DNA of 64,000 nucleotides from Chitiniphilus purpureus (GCF_025642115.1 NZ_CP106753.1:3473501-3537500); one strand, 5' to 3'. Counted from the first letter of the stretch, positions 41,743 to 58,828 are shown. Notes: generated by a model from the sequence alone, not told the origin. Numbers and translations are program-made.

Positions 41743-42294
41743 TCAGCGCGACTGCAGTTTGTGTTGCAGCCAAAAGATACCGGCCACGGTCTTGGCGTCG
41801 GTGATGTGGCCCGCCAGTACGTCAGCGATCAGGTCAGGCAGGGCGACGGCCATGGTCTCGACGAACTCACCCTCGTCGGGCCGGGCCTGTCCCGCGGTCA
41901 GGCCATGCGCGAGGAACAGGTGGATGGTTTCGGTGGTGTAGCTGATCAACGGATGCAGCACGCCCAGATACGCCCATTCGCGCGCGCTGTAGCCGGTCTC
42001 CTCCAGCAGTTCACGCTGACCGCATGCCAGCGGCGCTTCATCCGGATCGAGCTTGCCGGCCGGGAACTCGATGAACACCCGGTCCAACGGATAGCGGAAC
42101 TGCCGCTCCATCAGGATGCGTCCGTCGTCCAGCACCGGCAGGACCATCACCGCCCCGGGATGGAGCACGTACTCGCGGGTTGCGCTGCTGCCGTCCGGCA
42201 GGCGCACCGTATCGCGGTTGATATGCAGCAAGGCACCGTCGAATACGCGTTCGCTGGCGATCCGGGTTTCGATCAGGTGGTCGTCTTGGGACAT
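41743..42294 (-). CDS. Nudix hydrolase, ADP-ribose pyrophosphatase type (NudF-like)
   Basis: A 183-residue protein with a complete Nudix box, GKLDPDEAPLACGQRELLEETGY (G-x5-E-x7-R-E-U-x-E-E-x-G-U). The preceding REYVLHPGAVMVLPVLDDGRILMERQFRYPLDRVFIEFPAG and following LISYTTETIHLFLAHGL match the ADP-ribose/ADP-sugar pyrophosphatase subgroup. It probably splits ADP-ribose and possibly ADP-glucose into AMP and sugar phosphate. Its place just beyond the glycogen cluster, whose precursor is ADP-glucose, makes the second substrate worth noting, though it is separate from glgP by 139 nt. Confidence 0.88.
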   Translation of the reverse strand: MSQDDHLIETRIASERVFDGALLHINRDTVRLPDGSSATREYVLHPGAVMVLPVLDDGRILMERQFRYPLDRVFIEFPAGKLDPDEAPLACGQRELLEETGYSAREWAYLGVLHPLISYTTETIHLFLAHGLTAGQARPDEGEFVETMAVALPDLIADVLAGHITDAKTVAGIFWLQHKLQSR

Positions 42295-42433
42295 GGGGTG
42301 GTGCGTTCCTGGCAATCGGGAAAGGGCGAGTGTGGCGCAAGCAATGGCGCGCAACAAGCGTCACGCTGCGCCGGCACGTGCTGCCGCTGCGCCGCCCGCC
42401 TGCACCGACGTCCATCCGCGGCAGCCGCCGGCG

Positions 42434-44881
<2,448 letters not shown>

Positions 44882-44916
44882 GTTGGGCTCCGCAAGAAAA
44901 AGATCGGACAGCGCGC

Positions 44917-46344
44917 TCAGTGCGCCAGCAGGGATTGATACAGCCCAATATAGGCTGCCGCCGAGGCAGCCCAGCCGAAGTCCTGCTGCATCGCGTTCCG
45001 GCGCACGGCTTTCCATTCACGCGGCCGGGCCCACAGCGCAAAGGCGCGTCGGATGGCGGTGGTGACGCCACGGGCGTTGAATTCATCGAAGACAAAGCCG
45101 GTCGCCAGCTCGTCGGCCAGGTTCTCCAGCGTACAGTCGGCCACCGTATCGGCGAGCCCGCCGACGCGACGCACCAGCGGCAACGCGCCGTAGCGCAGGC
45201 CGTAGAGCTGGGTCAGCCCGCACGGCTCGAACCGGCTGGGCACCATGATCACGTCGGCACCGGCCATCACCCGGTGCGAATGCGCCTCGTCGTAGCCGAT
45301 CTGCACCGCCACCTGCCCCGGATACGCATCGACCATGGCACGGAAAGCAGCCTCCAGGTGCGGGTCGCCACTGCCCAGCAGTACGAACTGTCCGCCGCGC
45401 TGCACGATCTGCGGCAATGCCTCCAGCACGAGGTGCAGGCCCTTTTGCTCGGTCAGCCGGCTGACCACGGCAAACAGCGGTGCGTTGTCCACTTCGGCCA
45501 GCGCATGCCGCTGCTGCAGCTCCCGCCGGCATTTGACCTTGGCCGCGGCTTTCTCGGCCGAGTAAGGCGCGGCGATCAGCGGATCGCCCGCCGGGTTCCA
45601 CACCGCCGTATCGATGCCATTGAGCACGCCCGACAACGTATGCCCCCGGCTGCGCAACAGGCCGTCCAGCCCGCAGCCCTGCTCGGCGGTGGCGATCTCG
45701 CGTGCATAGGTGGGCGAGACCGTGGTGACATGGTCGGCATAAAAGAGGCCGGCCTTCATGAACGACACCTGGTCATGAAACTCGATGCCCTGCACCGAGA
45801 AGAAGGACTCGGGCAACGCCAGCTCGCCGAATGCGTGCCGGCCGAACACGCCCTGGTAGGCCAGGTTGTGCACCGTGAACACGCAGCGGGCGGGCCGGCC
45901 GCGGGCAGCCAGGTAGGCCGGGGTCAGCCCGCTGTGCCAATCGTGCGCATGCACCACCTCCGGACGCCACAGGCCGTCGAGCCCGGAGGCAAGCTCGGCC
46001 GCCACCCAGGCCAGCAGCGCAAAACGACGGTGGTTGTCCTGGTAGTGCTCGTCGTACGGATTGCCCGGCCGGTCGTAGAGCGCGGGCGCGTCGATCACAT
46101 ACAGCCCCACCGACGTGCCGGGCAGCCGAGCGAACCACAGATGTGCCGGGCCGAACGGTGTGACGAGGTCGGCCACCGCCCCCTCGCCCGCCAGCGCAGC
46201 GCTGATCGCCGGAAAACCCGGCAACAGCACCCGCACGTCGATGCCCTGGCGTGCCAGCTCCAGGGGCAGCGCTCCGGTCACGTCGGCCAGCCCCCCGGTC
46301 TTGAGCAACGGAAACATTTCTGAACAAACGTGCAGCACGCGCAT
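44917..46344 (-). CDS. glgA: Glycogen synthase (ADP-glucose)
   Basis: A 475-residue GT5 enzyme from the ATG at 46344 ([22 protein letters not shown]). It has the ADP-glucose-binding KTGGL near residue 15, [24 protein letters not shown], and the C-terminal [30 protein letters not shown]. It extends alpha-1,4-glucan chains from ADP-glucose made by GlgC. Located between glgC (137-nt gap, which may carry an internal promoter) and glgP. Confidence 0.96.
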   Translation of the reverse strand: MRVLHVCSEMFPLLKTGGLADVTGALPLELARQGIDVRVLLPGFPAISAALAGEGAVADLVTPFGPAHLWFARLPGTSVGLYVIDAPALYDRPGNPYDEHYQDNHRRFALLAWVAAELASGLDGLWRPEVVHAHDWHSGLTPAYLAARGRPARCVFTVHNLAYQGVFGRHAFGELALPESFFSVQGIEFHDQVSFMKAGLFYADHVTTVSPTYAREIATAEQGCGLDGLLRSRGHTLSGVLNGIDTAVWNPAGDPLIAAPYSAEKAAAKVKCRRELQQRHALAEVDNAPLFAVVSRLTEQKGLHLVLEALPQIVQRGGQFVLLGSGDPHLEAAFRAMVDAYPGQVAVQIGYDEAHSHRVMAGADVIMVPSRFEPCGLTQLYGLRYGALPLVRRVGGLADTVADCTLENLADELATGFVFDEFNARGVTTAIRRAFALWARPREWKAVRRNAMQQDFGWAASAAAYIGLYQSLLAH

Positions 46345-46480
46345 GAAGGATCCTGGACGCGAAAAGTGGAACAGGCACGCGGCCAGGGCCGGACGCCCTG
46401 CCCGCACTGCGGCTGCGGCATCAGGCCGGTCTACGTGCCCGCTGCATGCCGCGCTACCTGGGAATCTTGATCGGGTGTCG

Positions 46481-47755
46481 TTACAGCTTGGCCAGCATGT
46501 CGCGCGTCACCAGCACCACGCCACCCTCGCTGCGGTAGAAGCGGCGCTTGTCCTCTTCGGCGTTCTCGCCGATCACCATGCCTTCGGGAATCTGGCAGGC
46601 GCGGTCGATCACGCAGCGGCGCAGCCGGCAGTTCCGGCCGACGGTCACCTGCGGCAGGATCACCGAGGAATCGATGGTGCAGAACGAATGCACGCGCACC
46701 TGCGAGAACAGCACCGAATTGATCACCAGCGAGCCTGAGACAATGCTGCCGCCGGCGACCAGCGAATTGAGCGTCATGCCGTGGCTGCCGTTATGGTCCT
46801 GCACGAACTTGGCGGGGGGCAGCTGCTCCTGGTAAGTGCGGATCGGCCAGTCCTGGTCATACACGTCCAGCTCCGGCGTGACCGAGGCCAGATCCAGGTT
46901 GGCGGCCCAGTAGGCATCCACCGTGCCGACATCGCGCCAATAGTCACGTGCGTTGGGGTCGGATTTGACGCACGAGAGCGAGAACGGGTGGGCGATTGCC
47001 CCGCCTTCCTGCACCACGCGCGGGATGATGTCCTTGCCGAAGTCATGGGCCGATGCTTCGTTGGCCAAGTCTTCGTCCAGATGCCGGTAGAGGTAGTCGG
47101 CGTTGAAGACATAGACGCCCATCGACGCCAGTGCCACGTCGGGCCGGCCGGGCATTGGTGGCGGATCGGCGGGCTTTTCCAGGAAGTCGGTGATGCGGCG
47201 CTCTTCGTTGATGTGCATCACGCCAAAGGCGGTGGCCTCCATGCGCGGCACCTCGATGCACGCGACCGTGCATTGCGCGCCGGACATCACGTGGTCCACC
47301 AGCATGCGGGCGTAGTCCATCTTGTAGATATGGTCGCCCGCCAGGATCACCACGTATTCGGGGCGGTAGCTGCGGACGATGTCCATGTTCTGGTACACGG
47401 CGTCGGCGGTGCCGCGGTACCAGTGCTCCTCATCCACCCGCTGCTGCGCCGGCAGCAGATCGACGAACTCGTTCATTTCGTTGCGCAGGAACGACCAGCC
47501 CCGCTGCAGGTGCCGCAGCAGCGAGTGCGATTTGTACTGCGTGACCACGCCGATCCGGCGGATGCCGGAATTGAGGCAGTTGGACAACGCGAAATCGATG
47601 ATGCGGAACTTGCCACCGAAATACACCGCCGGTTTGGCGCGGTGGTCGGTCAATGCCTTCAGGCGCGAACCGCGCCCGCCCGCCAGCACCAGTGCCACAG
47701 CCTTGTTGGGCAGCTGGCGTGCCAGTGTGGCCTTGTCGATCAGTTGGGTTTCCAT
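46481..47755 (-). CDS. glgC: Glucose-1-phosphate adenylyltransferase
   Basis: A 424-residue enzyme: nucleotide-binding [74 protein letters not shown], and a C-terminal left-handed beta-helix with [26 protein letters not shown]. It makes ADP-glucose and is the committed, allosterically controlled step of bacterial glycogen synthesis. The N-terminal RxxxxAKPAVxxGG region is that of fructose-1,6-bisphosphate-activated enzymes. It is 64 nt downstream of pgm. Confidence 0.96.
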   Translation of the reverse strand: METQLIDKATLARQLPNKAVALVLAGGRGSRLKALTDHRAKPAVYFGGKFRIIDFALSNCLNSGIRRIGVVTQYKSHSLLRHLQRGWSFLRNEMNEFVDLLPAQQRVDEEHWYRGTADAVYQNMDIVRSYRPEYVVILAGDHIYKMDYARMLVDHVMSGAQCTVACIEVPRMEATAFGVMHINEERRITDFLEKPADPPPMPGRPDVALASMGVYVFNADYLYRHLDEDLANEASAHDFGKDIIPRVVQEGGAIAHPFSLSCVKSDPNARDYWRDVGTVDAYWAANLDLASVTPELDVYDQDWPIRTYQEQLPPAKFVQDHNGSHGMTLNSLVAGGSIVSGSLVINSVLFSQVRVHSFCTIDSSVILPQVTVGRNCRLRRCVIDRACQIPEGMVIGENAEEDKRRFYRSEGGVVLVTRDMLAKL

Positions 47756-47819
47756 GCGCCTTTACTCTCCATTAACAGGTCGTCGGCCAGGGTGCAGTGC
47801 CCTGTCCGGTTCACGATGA

Positions 47820-51522
<3,703 letters not shown>

Positions 51523-51526
<4 letters not shown>

Positions 51527-53709
51527 GCCCGCTTCAGGAACAGCGTGGCCAGCGGCGGCAGCGACAGCACCACCGAATGCGCCTGGCCGTGCGCGGGCAC
51601 CGGCTCGCTCTGCAGCGCCTCGATCCCGAAGCCGCTGCCGCCGTAACGCGCATCGTCGGTATTGAGCAGCACGCGATAGCGGCCGGGCTGCGGTACGCCC
51701 AGCCGGTAGCCATGCCGCACGATCGGCGTGAAGTTGCTCAGCAGCAGCACCGGCTCGGTGCCCTCGGCAAGCCGGGCGAATGCGAACACCGAGTTCTCCC
51801 GGTCATCGCCGATCAGCCACATGAACCCCCGTGCCTCGAAATCGACGGTATGGAGCGCAGGTTCGCTTCGATAAAGCCGGTTCAGGTCGCGCACCAGCGC
51901 CTGCACGCCGCAGTGCCATTGCCCGCCATGCTCGGGTTGCAGCAGGTGCCAGTCCAGGCTGTCGTCGTGCTGCCATTCGCGGCCCTGCGCGAATTCGCCG
52001 CCCATGAACAGCAGCTTCTTGCCCGGGTGGCCCCACATGAAGCCATAGTAGGCACGCAGGTTGGCAAACTGCTGCCAGGTGTCACCCGGCATGCGTGCCA
52101 GCAGCGAGCCCTTGCCATGCACCACTTCGTCGTGCGACAGCGGCAGCACGAAATTCTCGGTGAAGGCGTAGATCAGGCCGAAGGTCATCTGATCGTGGTG
52201 GTATTGACGATGCACCGGATCCAGGCCCATGTACTTGAGCGTGTCGTGCATCCAACCCATGTTCCACTTGTAGTGGAAACCGAGCCCGCCCATGTCCGGT
52301 GGCCGGCTCACTCCGGGAAAGGCCGTCGACTCCTCGGCCAGCGTGATCGCGCCGGGGCGCTCGGTGCCCACGACATGGTTCATCCGCCGCAGGAAGTCGA
52401 TGGCCTCTAGGTTTTCGCGCCCGCCGAACTCATTGGGGACCCACTCGCCTTCCTTGCGCGAGTAGTCGCGGTACAGCATCGAGGCCACCGCGTCGACGCG
52501 CAGCCCGTCCACGCCGTAGCGTTCGATCCAGTACAACGCGTTGCCGATCAGGAAGTTGCGCACCTCGTTGCGGCCGAAGTTGTAGATCAGGGTGTTCCAA
52601 TCATGGTGGAACCCCTCGCGCGGGTCGGAGTGCTCGAAAAGGTGCGAGCCATCGAAATACGCAAGACCGAAGGGGTCGCTCGGGAAGTGACCCGGCACCC
52701 AGTCGAGCAGCACGCCGATGCCGGCCGCGTGCGCCCGTTCCACCAGGTAGCGGAAATCGTCCGGGGAACCGAAGCGGCTGGTCGGCGCGTAGAGTCCAAG
52801 CGGTTGATAACCCCAGGAGCCGTCGAACGGATGCTCGCTCACCGGCAGCAGCTCCAGGTGGGTAAAGCCCATGTCGACGACATAGGGCACCAGTGTATCG
52901 GCCAGCTCGCGATAGCTCAGCCAGCGGTTGCCCTCCTCGGGCACGCGCCGCCACGACCCCAGGTGCACCTCGTAGATCGAGACCGGCGCATCGAACGCGT
53001 TGGCGCGACGGCGTATCTCGGACGGCGGCACCCACTCAGGCATGCCATTGATGCGCGATGCGGTGCCGGGGCGCAATTCAGCGGCGAACGCATACGGATC
53101 GGCCTTCTGATAGACCGCGCCATGGCGGTCGGCGATCTCGAACTTGTAGTGCAGGCCGGGCGGCAGGTTGGGGATGAAGATCTCCCAGACGCCGCATTCG
53201 CGGCGCAGGCGCATCACGTGGCGACGGCCGTCCCACTGGTTGAAGTCGCCGACCACAGAGACACGGCGGGCATTGGGCGCCCACACGGCGAACGCCGTGC
53301 CACCGACGCCCTCCAGTTCGCGCCAGTGCGCGCCGAGCCGTTCGTAGGGGCGCAGGTGCGTGCCTTCGGACAACAGCCATACATCCTGCTCGCCCAGCAC
53401 CGGCGGGAATCGGTACGGGTCCTCCAGCTCGACCTCGTTGCCATCCCAAGTGACGGCCAGCCGATAGGCAAAACGCTGCTTGCGGCGCTGCAACACGCCC
53501 TCGAAGAAGCCACGTTCGTCGATGCACGTCAGCTCGGCAAGCCGGCGCCCTCCCTTGGCTTCAACGACCGTGACGGCGGTGGCGCCGGGCTGCAGCGTGC
53601 GCAGCACCAGCTTGCCGCCGGCCTCGTGAAGGCCGAGCACTGCAAAGGGGTCGGCGTGGTTGGCGCGCATTAGCGCATCGATCTCGGGGGCAGAAAGGGA
53701 ATAAGACAT
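51523..53709 (-). CDS. glgB: 1,4-alpha-glucan branching enzyme
   Basis: A 728-residue GH13_9 enzyme from the ATG at 53709 ([15 protein letters not shown]); the long frame upstream is not coding. It has the extra N1 module (residues 1-110) seen in E. coli-type GlgB, CBM48 ([23 protein letters not shown]), and barrel motifs [25 protein letters not shown] with the nucleophile Asp, [13 protein letters not shown] with the acid/base Glu, and [15 protein letters not shown]. It introduces alpha-1,6 branches. First gene of the glycogen cluster; a TATATATA-type AT-rich element about 60 nt upstream could be its -10 region. Confidence 0.96.
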
Positions 53710-53910
53710 GGATTGGGGCCAGGAACTCGAAATGGGGCATGACTGACTACCCCCATCATTTATATATACCCTGCCAGCATCAGCATGGTTGCTGCAAGGC
53801 AACATCCCTGCCACATTGTTGATACCGGTGAAGGAGCCGTCATGAATCAAGGAAGCATGGTTTAAGAATCAATGGCTTGCAATTTCGACGCGGATGGGTT
53901 TTCTTTCCTG

Positions 53911-53932
53911 AATCAGAGGCTTGTCTCTGATT
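53911..53932. promoter_or_regulatory. Inverted repeat in the glgB/alpha-glucosidase divergent region
   Basis: An 8-bp perfect inverted repeat (AATCAGAG, 53911-53918, and CTCTGATT, 53925-53932) with a 6-nt centre lies 66 nt upstream of the alpha-glucosidase start. It could be the operator of a sugar-responsive repressor or a leader hairpin; no regulator gene is adjacent. Confidence 0.4.
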
Positions 53933-53997
53933 GGTTACAGGTTCCATGAATCTTGCGGTGGGCGCCGACAAGCTTATTCATCGAATTCAGGAGTGCG

Positions 53998-55632
53998 ATG
54001 GTGAAAAAAACCCAGTGGTGGCGCGGCGCGGTGATATACCAGATCTACCCGCGCAGCTTCATGGACAGCAATGGCGACGGCGTCGGTGACCTGCCGGGAA
54101 TCACCGAGCGGCTGCCTTATCTGAAATCGCTCAATGTCGACGCGGTGTGGATTTCGCCGTTCTTCAAATCGCCGATGAAGGATTTCGGCTACGACGTCTC
54201 CGACTACTGCGACGTCGACCCGCTCTTCGGCACGCTGGCGGATTTCGACGTCATGGTCGCCGAGGCGCATCGGCTGGGACTGCGCATCATCATCGACCAG
54301 GTGCTCTCGCATACCTCGGATCTGCACCCATGGTTCGTCGAATCGCGCGCCAGCCGCGACAACCCCAAGGCCGACTGGTACATCTGGGCCGATCCGAAAC
54401 CGGACGGCACGCCGCCCAACAACTGGCTGTCGGTATTCGGCGGCAGCGCCTGGCAATGGGACAGCCGGCGGCTCCAGTTCTACATGCACAACTTCCTCAC
54501 CAGCCAGCCTGATCTGAACTTCCACAACCCCGAAGTGCAGGCGGCGGTGCTCGACGCGGTGGAGTTCTGGCTCAAGCGCGGCGTGGACGGCTTTCGCTTC
54601 GACGCCTGCAACTACCACTTCCACGACCGGAAGCTGCGCAGCAACCCGCCGGCAGGCACACGCCCGGACACCACCAGCGTCTCCAAGGTGAACCCCTACG
54701 GCATGCAGCAACACCGCTACGACAAATCGCGTCCGCAGAACCTGCGATTCCTGGCCGCGCTGCGCACGCTGTTGGACCGCTACGGCGCAGCCAGCGTAGG
54801 CGAGATCGGCGACGACGACTCGCTGGGGCGCCTGGCCGAATACACCAGCGGTGGCGACAAGCTGCACCAGGCCTACAGCTTCACGCTGCTGACCGAGCAG
54901 TTCGGCACCGAATTCATCACCACCCAGGTGCAGAACATGGAGCGGGCCTTCCGCCGCTATGAGGTACCGGGCTGGGTCTGCTGGTCCATCGGCAACCATG
55001 ACGTCCCACGGGTGCTGACACGCTGGGGCAAGGACACCGAAGACCCGGCCTTTCCCAAGCTGATGATGGCACTGGTGACCTCGCTGCGCGGATCGGCCTG
55101 TGTTTACCAGGGCGAGGAACTGGGTCTGCCCGAGGCCGATATCCCCTACGAATTGCTGCAGGACCCGTACGGCAAGGCATTCTGGCCGGACTTCAAGGGC
55201 CGCGACGGCTGCCGCACGCCGATGCCCTGGCGCAAGGATGAGAGTGCCGGGGGCTTCACCAACGGGCACCCATGGTTGCCGATACCACCGGCGCATCTGG
55301 CGCGCGCAGCCGAGGTACAGGAAGGCCCACCCGACTCCATCCTGAACTTCACGCGCCTCTTCCTGGCCTGGCGCCGCACCCAGCCCGCGCTGATCGAAGG
55401 CGATATCGAATTCGTGCGTGCACCGGCGCCGCTGCTGATCTTCATCCGCACCCTTGGCAAGACCCGCATCTGCGCGGCATTCAACCTGAGCGGCGCCCCG
55501 CAGCGCTGGTCGCGCCCGCGGCGGCTCAAGGACGCCATGCCGCTGCCGGGCCACGGGCTGAGCGGCGCGCACATCGAGCATCAGATCCTGCATATGGCAC
55601 CGTGGGGAGGCGGATACTGGACCCTGCCTTGA
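53998..55632 (+). CDS. GH13 alpha-glucosidase (oligo-1,6-glucosidase/isomaltase group)
   Basis: A 544-residue enzyme from the ATG at 53998 with a good CAGGAG ribosome-binding site. Motifs: VIYQIYPRSFMDSNGDGVGDLPGI, IIIDQVLSHTSDLHPWF (rather than VNHTSD), GFRFDACNYHFHD with nucleophile Asp202, SVGEIGDDD with acid/base Glu269, and SIGNHDVPRVLTRWG with the third Asp. The 'DQVLSHTSD' form fits GH13_23 alpha-glucosidases. There is no signal peptide, so it works on imported or internal malto/isomalto-oligosaccharides. Divergent from the glycogen cluster, suggesting joint control of alpha-glucan use. Confidence 0.9.
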   Translation: MVKKTQWWRGAVIYQIYPRSFMDSNGDGVGDLPGITERLPYLKSLNVDAVWISPFFKSPMKDFGYDVSDYCDVDPLFGTLADFDVMVAEAHRLGLRIIIDQVLSHTSDLHPWFVESRASRDNPKADWYIWADPKPDGTPPNNWLSVFGGSAWQWDSRRLQFYMHNFLTSQPDLNFHNPEVQAAVLDAVEFWLKRGVDGFRFDACNYHFHDRKLRSNPPAGTRPDTTSVSKVNPYGMQQHRYDKSRPQNLRFLAALRTLLDRYGAASVGEIGDDDSLGRLAEYTSGGDKLHQAYSFTLLTEQFGTEFITTQVQNMERAFRRYEVPGWVCWSIGNHDVPRVLTRWGKDTEDPAFPKLMMALVTSLRGSACVYQGEELGLPEADIPYELLQDPYGKAFWPDFKGRDGCRTPMPWRKDESAGGFTNGHPWLPIPPAHLARAAEVQEGPPDSILNFTRLFLAWRRTQPALIEGDIEFVRAPAPLLIFIRTLGKTRICAAFNLSGAPQRWSRPRRLKDAMPLPGHGLSGAHIEHQILHMAPWGGGYWTLP

Positions 55633-55714
55633 ATGGCAACCTTGAAACTGGTTCTTACAACGCCCTCCAAGGTCGATTAAAATGGCGGGTCCTTCCCCGA
55701 CCGGCCCGCCACTC

Positions 55715-56473
55715 ATGCTCGAACGCTTGCGTGAAAACGTCCGCGTGGTCTTCGACCGCGATCCCGCTGCCCGCACGGTATGGGAAGTGGTCACCTGTTA
55801 TCCCGGATTCCACGCGCTGACGCTGCATATCGTCGCCCACGGCCTGTGGCAACGCGACTGCAAGTGGCTGGCGCGCGTCGTCTCGCACCTGGGGCGGTTT
55901 CTGACCGGCATCGAGATCCACCCCGGCGCGCGCATCGGCCGGCGTGTCTTCATCGACCACGGCATGGGTACGGTGATCGGCGAGCAGGCGGTGATCGGCG
56001 ACGATTGCACCCTCTATCAGGGCGTCACCCTGGGTGGCCTGGGGCTGGCCTCCAAGCCCGGACAGCGCCATCCCACGCTGGGCACCGGCGTGGTGGTCGG
56101 CGCCGGCGCCAAGGTGATCGGGCCGATCGAGATCGGCGACGGCGCCAAGATCGGCCCGAACGCGGTGGTGATCAAGGATGTGCCGGCCGGCGCCACCATG
56201 GTGGCCAACCTTGCACGGATGGTCGACAAGACCCGCGACAAGGAACGCGAGGAGAAGGCCGAGCAGCTCGGATTCTCCGCGTACGGCATCGCCAGCGACA
56301 TGAACGACCCCGTGGTCAAGGCCATACATGGCCTGCTCGATCATTCGGTCACCACCGATCAGCGCATCGAGGCGATCTTCGAAAAGCTCGAACAGCTGGG
56401 CCTTGACTGTGAGCAGGAGCGGGCCTGCGCGGATCGCTTCGACCCGGGGTATCTCAACCGGATTGTCGACTGA
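55715..56473 (+). CDS. cysE: Serine O-acetyltransferase
   Basis: A 252-residue left-handed beta-helix acetyltransferase from the ATG at 55715 (MLERLRENV). It has the CysE pattern [40 protein letters not shown], then [28 protein letters not shown]. It is the short CysE form (about 250 residues, reduced N-terminal helical domain) often found directly before iscR. It makes O-acetylserine for cysteine synthesis; cysteine is the sulfur source for IscS downstream. A hairpin after the stop separates the transcripts at least partly. Confidence 0.93.
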   Translation: MLERLRENVRVVFDRDPAARTVWEVVTCYPGFHALTLHIVAHGLWQRDCKWLARVVSHLGRFLTGIEIHPGARIGRRVFIDHGMGTVIGEQAVIGDDCTLYQGVTLGGLGLASKPGQRHPTLGTGVVVGAGAKVIGPIEIGDGAKIGPNAVVIKDVPAGATMVANLARMVDKTRDKEREEKAEQLGFSAYGIASDMNDPVVKAIHGLLDHSVTTDQRIEAIFEKLEQLGLDCEQERACADRFDPGYLNRIVD

Positions 56474-56489
56474 CGGCGGCGCGCCGGGT

Positions 56490-56517
56490 AAAACCCGACT
56501 GAACAAGTCGGGTTTTT
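56490..56517 (+). terminator. Rho-independent terminator after cysE
   Basis: An 11-bp stem (56490-56500 / 56506-56516) with a 5-nt loop and a five-T run at the 3' side. It is 17 nt after the cysE stop and abuts the IscR site of the next unit. Confidence 0.85.
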
Positions 56518-56540
56518 AGTTGACTAAAACACTAGGTTAT
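56516..56540 (+). promoter_or_regulatory. IscR type-1 binding site and iscR promoter region
   Basis: By-eye alignment to the E. coli type-1 consensus ATASYYGACTRWWWYAGTCRRSTAT gives 21 of 25 agreeing positions, with TTGACT in the left half and TAT at the right end. It lies 41 nt before the iscR start, overlapping the likely promoter (TTGACT at 56520-56525 as a -35 candidate). It predicts repression of the isc operon by [2Fe-2S]-IscR, as in other proteobacteria. Confidence 0.8.
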
Positions 56541-56580
56541 TATACGATCCGCCCGAACCTGACAGATCCGGGAACCCGCC

Positions 56581-57075
56581 ATGCGTCTTACCACCAAAGG
56601 CCGTTTTGCCGTCACCGCGATGCTTGACCTCGCGTTGCGCCAGGCCAACGGCCCGGTCACGCTGGCCGGCATCAGCGAGCGCCAGCATATCTCGCTGTCC
56701 TATCTGGAACAGCTGTTCGGCAAGCTGCGCCGCCGTGAACTGGTGGACAGCGTGCGCGGTCCCGGCGGGGGCTATTGCCTTGCCCGGCCCGCCGCCGAGA
56801 TCACCGTCGCCGCCATCATCTGCGCAGTCGATGAACCGCTCGATGCCACGCAGTGCGGCGGCAAGGAAAACTGTCTGGAAGACAGGCGCTGCATGACGCA
56901 CGACCTGTGGGCCAGCCTGAACCGGACCATCTACGACTACCTGTCCGGCATCACCCTGGCCCAGCTGGTCGAGGAACAGCAGGAGAAGCAGCGCCGCAAG
57001 GCAGAATGCGCCGGCGTCCTGCTCGACCAGCGGCACAAGACCGCCGAATTTACAGGCACGGCGTCCACGCTGTGA
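56581..57075 (+). CDS. iscR: Fe-S cluster assembly transcriptional regulator IscR
   Basis: A 164-residue Rrf2-family regulator: winged helix [21 protein letters not shown]...[29 protein letters not shown], then the cluster-binding segment [19 protein letters not shown] with the three Cys at the known spacing. With a [2Fe-2S] cluster it represses the isc operon; without it, it activates suf-type genes at type-2 sites. It is the first gene of the operon, with its own binding site upstream. Confidence 0.96.
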   Translation: MRLTTKGRFAVTAMLDLALRQANGPVTLAGISERQHISLSYLEQLFGKLRRRELVDSVRGPGGGYCLARPAAEITVAAIICAVDEPLDATQCGGKENCLEDRRCMTHDLWASLNRTIYDYLSGITLAQLVEEQQEKQRRKAECAGVLLDQRHKTAEFTGTASTL

Positions 57076-57107
57076 CGCCGGCACGCAATATTGGAGCAAT
57101 CCGCGAT

Positions 57108-58316
57108 ATGAAGACCCCGATCTACCTGGACTATTCCGCCACCACGCCGGTCGATCCGCGCGTGGCGCAGAAAATGATCCCGTGGCTCACCGAGCAGTTC
57201 GGCAACCCGGCGAGCCGCTCCCATGCCTATGGCTGGGATGCGGAAGCGGCAGTGGAGGAAGCGCGTGGCCACGTGGCCGCGCTGCTCAACTGCGATCCGA
57301 AGGAAATCGTGTGGACCTCAGGCGCCACCGAGTCGAACAACCTCGCGCTCAAGGGCGCCGCGCATTTCTACCGCGACAAGGGCAAGCACCTTATCACGGT
57401 CAAGACCGAGCACAAGGCGGTGCTCGACACCATGCGCGAATTGGAACGCGAAGGCTTCGAGGTCACCTATCTGGAAGTGCAGCAGAACGGTCTGATCGAT
57501 CCACAGGCACTGGAAGCGGCATTGCGCCCGGATACCATCCTGGTCTCGGTGATGTACGTCAACAATGAGATCGGCGTGATCCAGGACATCGCCGGTATCG
57601 GCGAGCTGTGCCGTTCCAGGGGCATCTTGCTGCACGTGGATGCGGCGCAGGCGACCGGCAAGGTGGCGATCGATCTCAGCACACTCAAGGTCGACCTGCT
57701 GAGCCTGTCGGCACACAAGACCTACGGTCCCAAGGGCATCGGTGCGCTCTACATCCGTCGCAAGCCGCGCGTGCGGCTGGAGGCGCAGATGCACGGCGGC
57801 GGACATGAGCGGGGCTTCCGTTCGGGCACACTCGCCACGCATCAGATCGTCGGCATGGGCGAGGCGTACCGCATCGCCCACGAGGAGATGGGCACCGAGC
57901 TTGAGCGCATCCGGATGCTGCGCGACCGGCTGTGGGCCGGCATCTCGGACATCGAAGAGGTGCACCTGAACGGCGACCTGGAACGGCGCGTGCCGCACAA
58001 CCTGAACGTGAGCTTCAATTTCGTCGAAGGCGAGAGCCTGATCATGGCTTTGAAGGAGCTGGCGGTCTCGAGCGGCTCGGCGTGCACCTCGGCTTCGCTG
58101 GAGCCGTCCTACGTGCTGCGCGCGCTCGGGCGTTCCGACGAACTGGCGCACTCGTCGATCCGCTTCACCATCGGCCGCTTCACCACGGTCGAGGAGATCG
58201 ACTTCGCCATCCGGCTGATCCACGACAAGATCGGCAAGCTGCGCGAGCTGTCGCCGTTGTGGGAGATGTTCAAGGATGGCATCGACCTCAACACCATCGA
58301 GTGGGCCGCGCATTGA
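57108..58316 (+). CDS. iscS: Cysteine desulfurase IscS
   Basis: A 402-residue PLP enzyme from the ATG at 57108 ([19 protein letters not shown]). Motifs: [37 protein letters not shown]-Lys in [17 protein letters not shown], and the flexible catalytic-Cys loop [21 protein letters not shown]. It removes sulfur from cysteine and passes it to IscU, TusA, ThiI and others. It follows iscR by 32 nt. An unusual 131-nt gap with a long inverted repeat separates it from iscU. Confidence 0.97.
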   Translation: MKTPIYLDYSATTPVDPRVAQKMIPWLTEQFGNPASRSHAYGWDAEAAVEEARGHVAALLNCDPKEIVWTSGATESNNLALKGAAHFYRDKGKHLITVKTEHKAVLDTMRELEREGFEVTYLEVQQNGLIDPQALEAALRPDTILVSVMYVNNEIGVIQDIAGIGELCRSRGILLHVDAAQATGKVAIDLSTLKVDLLSLSAHKTYGPKGIGALYIRRKPRVRLEAQMHGGGHERGFRSGTLATHQIVGMGEAYRIAHEEMGTELERIRMLRDRLWAGISDIEEVHLNGDLERRVPHNLNVSFNFVEGESLIMALKELAVSSGSACTSASLEPSYVLRALGRSDELAHSSIRFTIGRFTTVEEIDFAIRLIHDKIGKLRELSPLWEMFKDGIDLNTIEWAAH

Positions 58317-58327
58317 TTTGAGAAGGC

Positions 58328-58427
58328 GTGAGGTGTGAGGGGCCGATCCCAAAGCACCCCGCACCAGCGAATGGATACGGGATGGGCGAGTACGGAGCGG
58401 GGTTGCACCTCGCCCCTCACACCTCAC
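58328..58427 (+). repeat. 16-bp perfect inverted repeat between iscS and iscU
   Basis: The arm GTGAGGTGTGAGGGGC (58328-58343) is exactly complementary to 58412-58427, 68 nt apart. In RNA this would form a long stem inside the operon between iscS and iscU. It may be a REP-like element, a processing site, or a structure that separates iscRS from iscUA expression. The T/G-A/G-rich arm suggests a dispersed repeat family. Confidence 0.8.
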
Positions 58428-58447
58428 CCCTCATTGGAGTAAACAAC

Positions 58448-58828
58448 ATGGCATACAGCGAAAAAGTCCTGGACCACTACGAGCATCCTCGCAATGTGGG
58501 TTCGTTCGACAAAGGCGATGAGACCGTCGGCACCGGCATGGTCGGCGCCCCCGCCTGTGGCGACGTGATGAAGCTGCAGATCAAGGTCGGCCCCGACGGC
58601 GTGATCGAGGATGCCAAGTTCAAGACCTACGGCTGTGGCTCGGCGATCGCTTCGTCGTCGCTGATCACCGAGTGGGTCAAGGGCAAGACGCTCGATGAAG
58701 CGATGTCGATCAAGAACACCGAGATCGCCGAGGAGCTGGCACTGCCGCCGGTGAAGATCCATTGCTCCATCCTTGCCGAGGATGCGATCAAGGCGGCGGT
58801 CGCGGACTACCGCAAGAAACACGGCTGA
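58448..58828 (+). CDS. iscU: Fe-S cluster assembly scaffold IscU
   Basis: A 126-residue scaffold: MAYSEKVLDHYEHPRNVGSFDK, then the three cluster ligands Cys37 (GAPACGDVMK, with Asp39), Cys63 (YGCGSAIASSSLITEW) and Cys106 (PPVKIHCSILAEDA), and the HscA-recognition LPPVK. It builds [2Fe-2S] clusters from IscS sulfur. A strong ribosome-binding site (TTGGAGT) follows the inverted repeat. Confidence 0.97.
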   Translation: MAYSEKVLDHYEHPRNVGSFDKGDETVGTGMVGAPACGDVMKLQIKVGPDGVIEDAKFKTYGCGSAIASSSLITEWVKGKTLDEAMSIKNTEIAEELALPPVKIHCSILAEDAIKAAVADYRKKHG

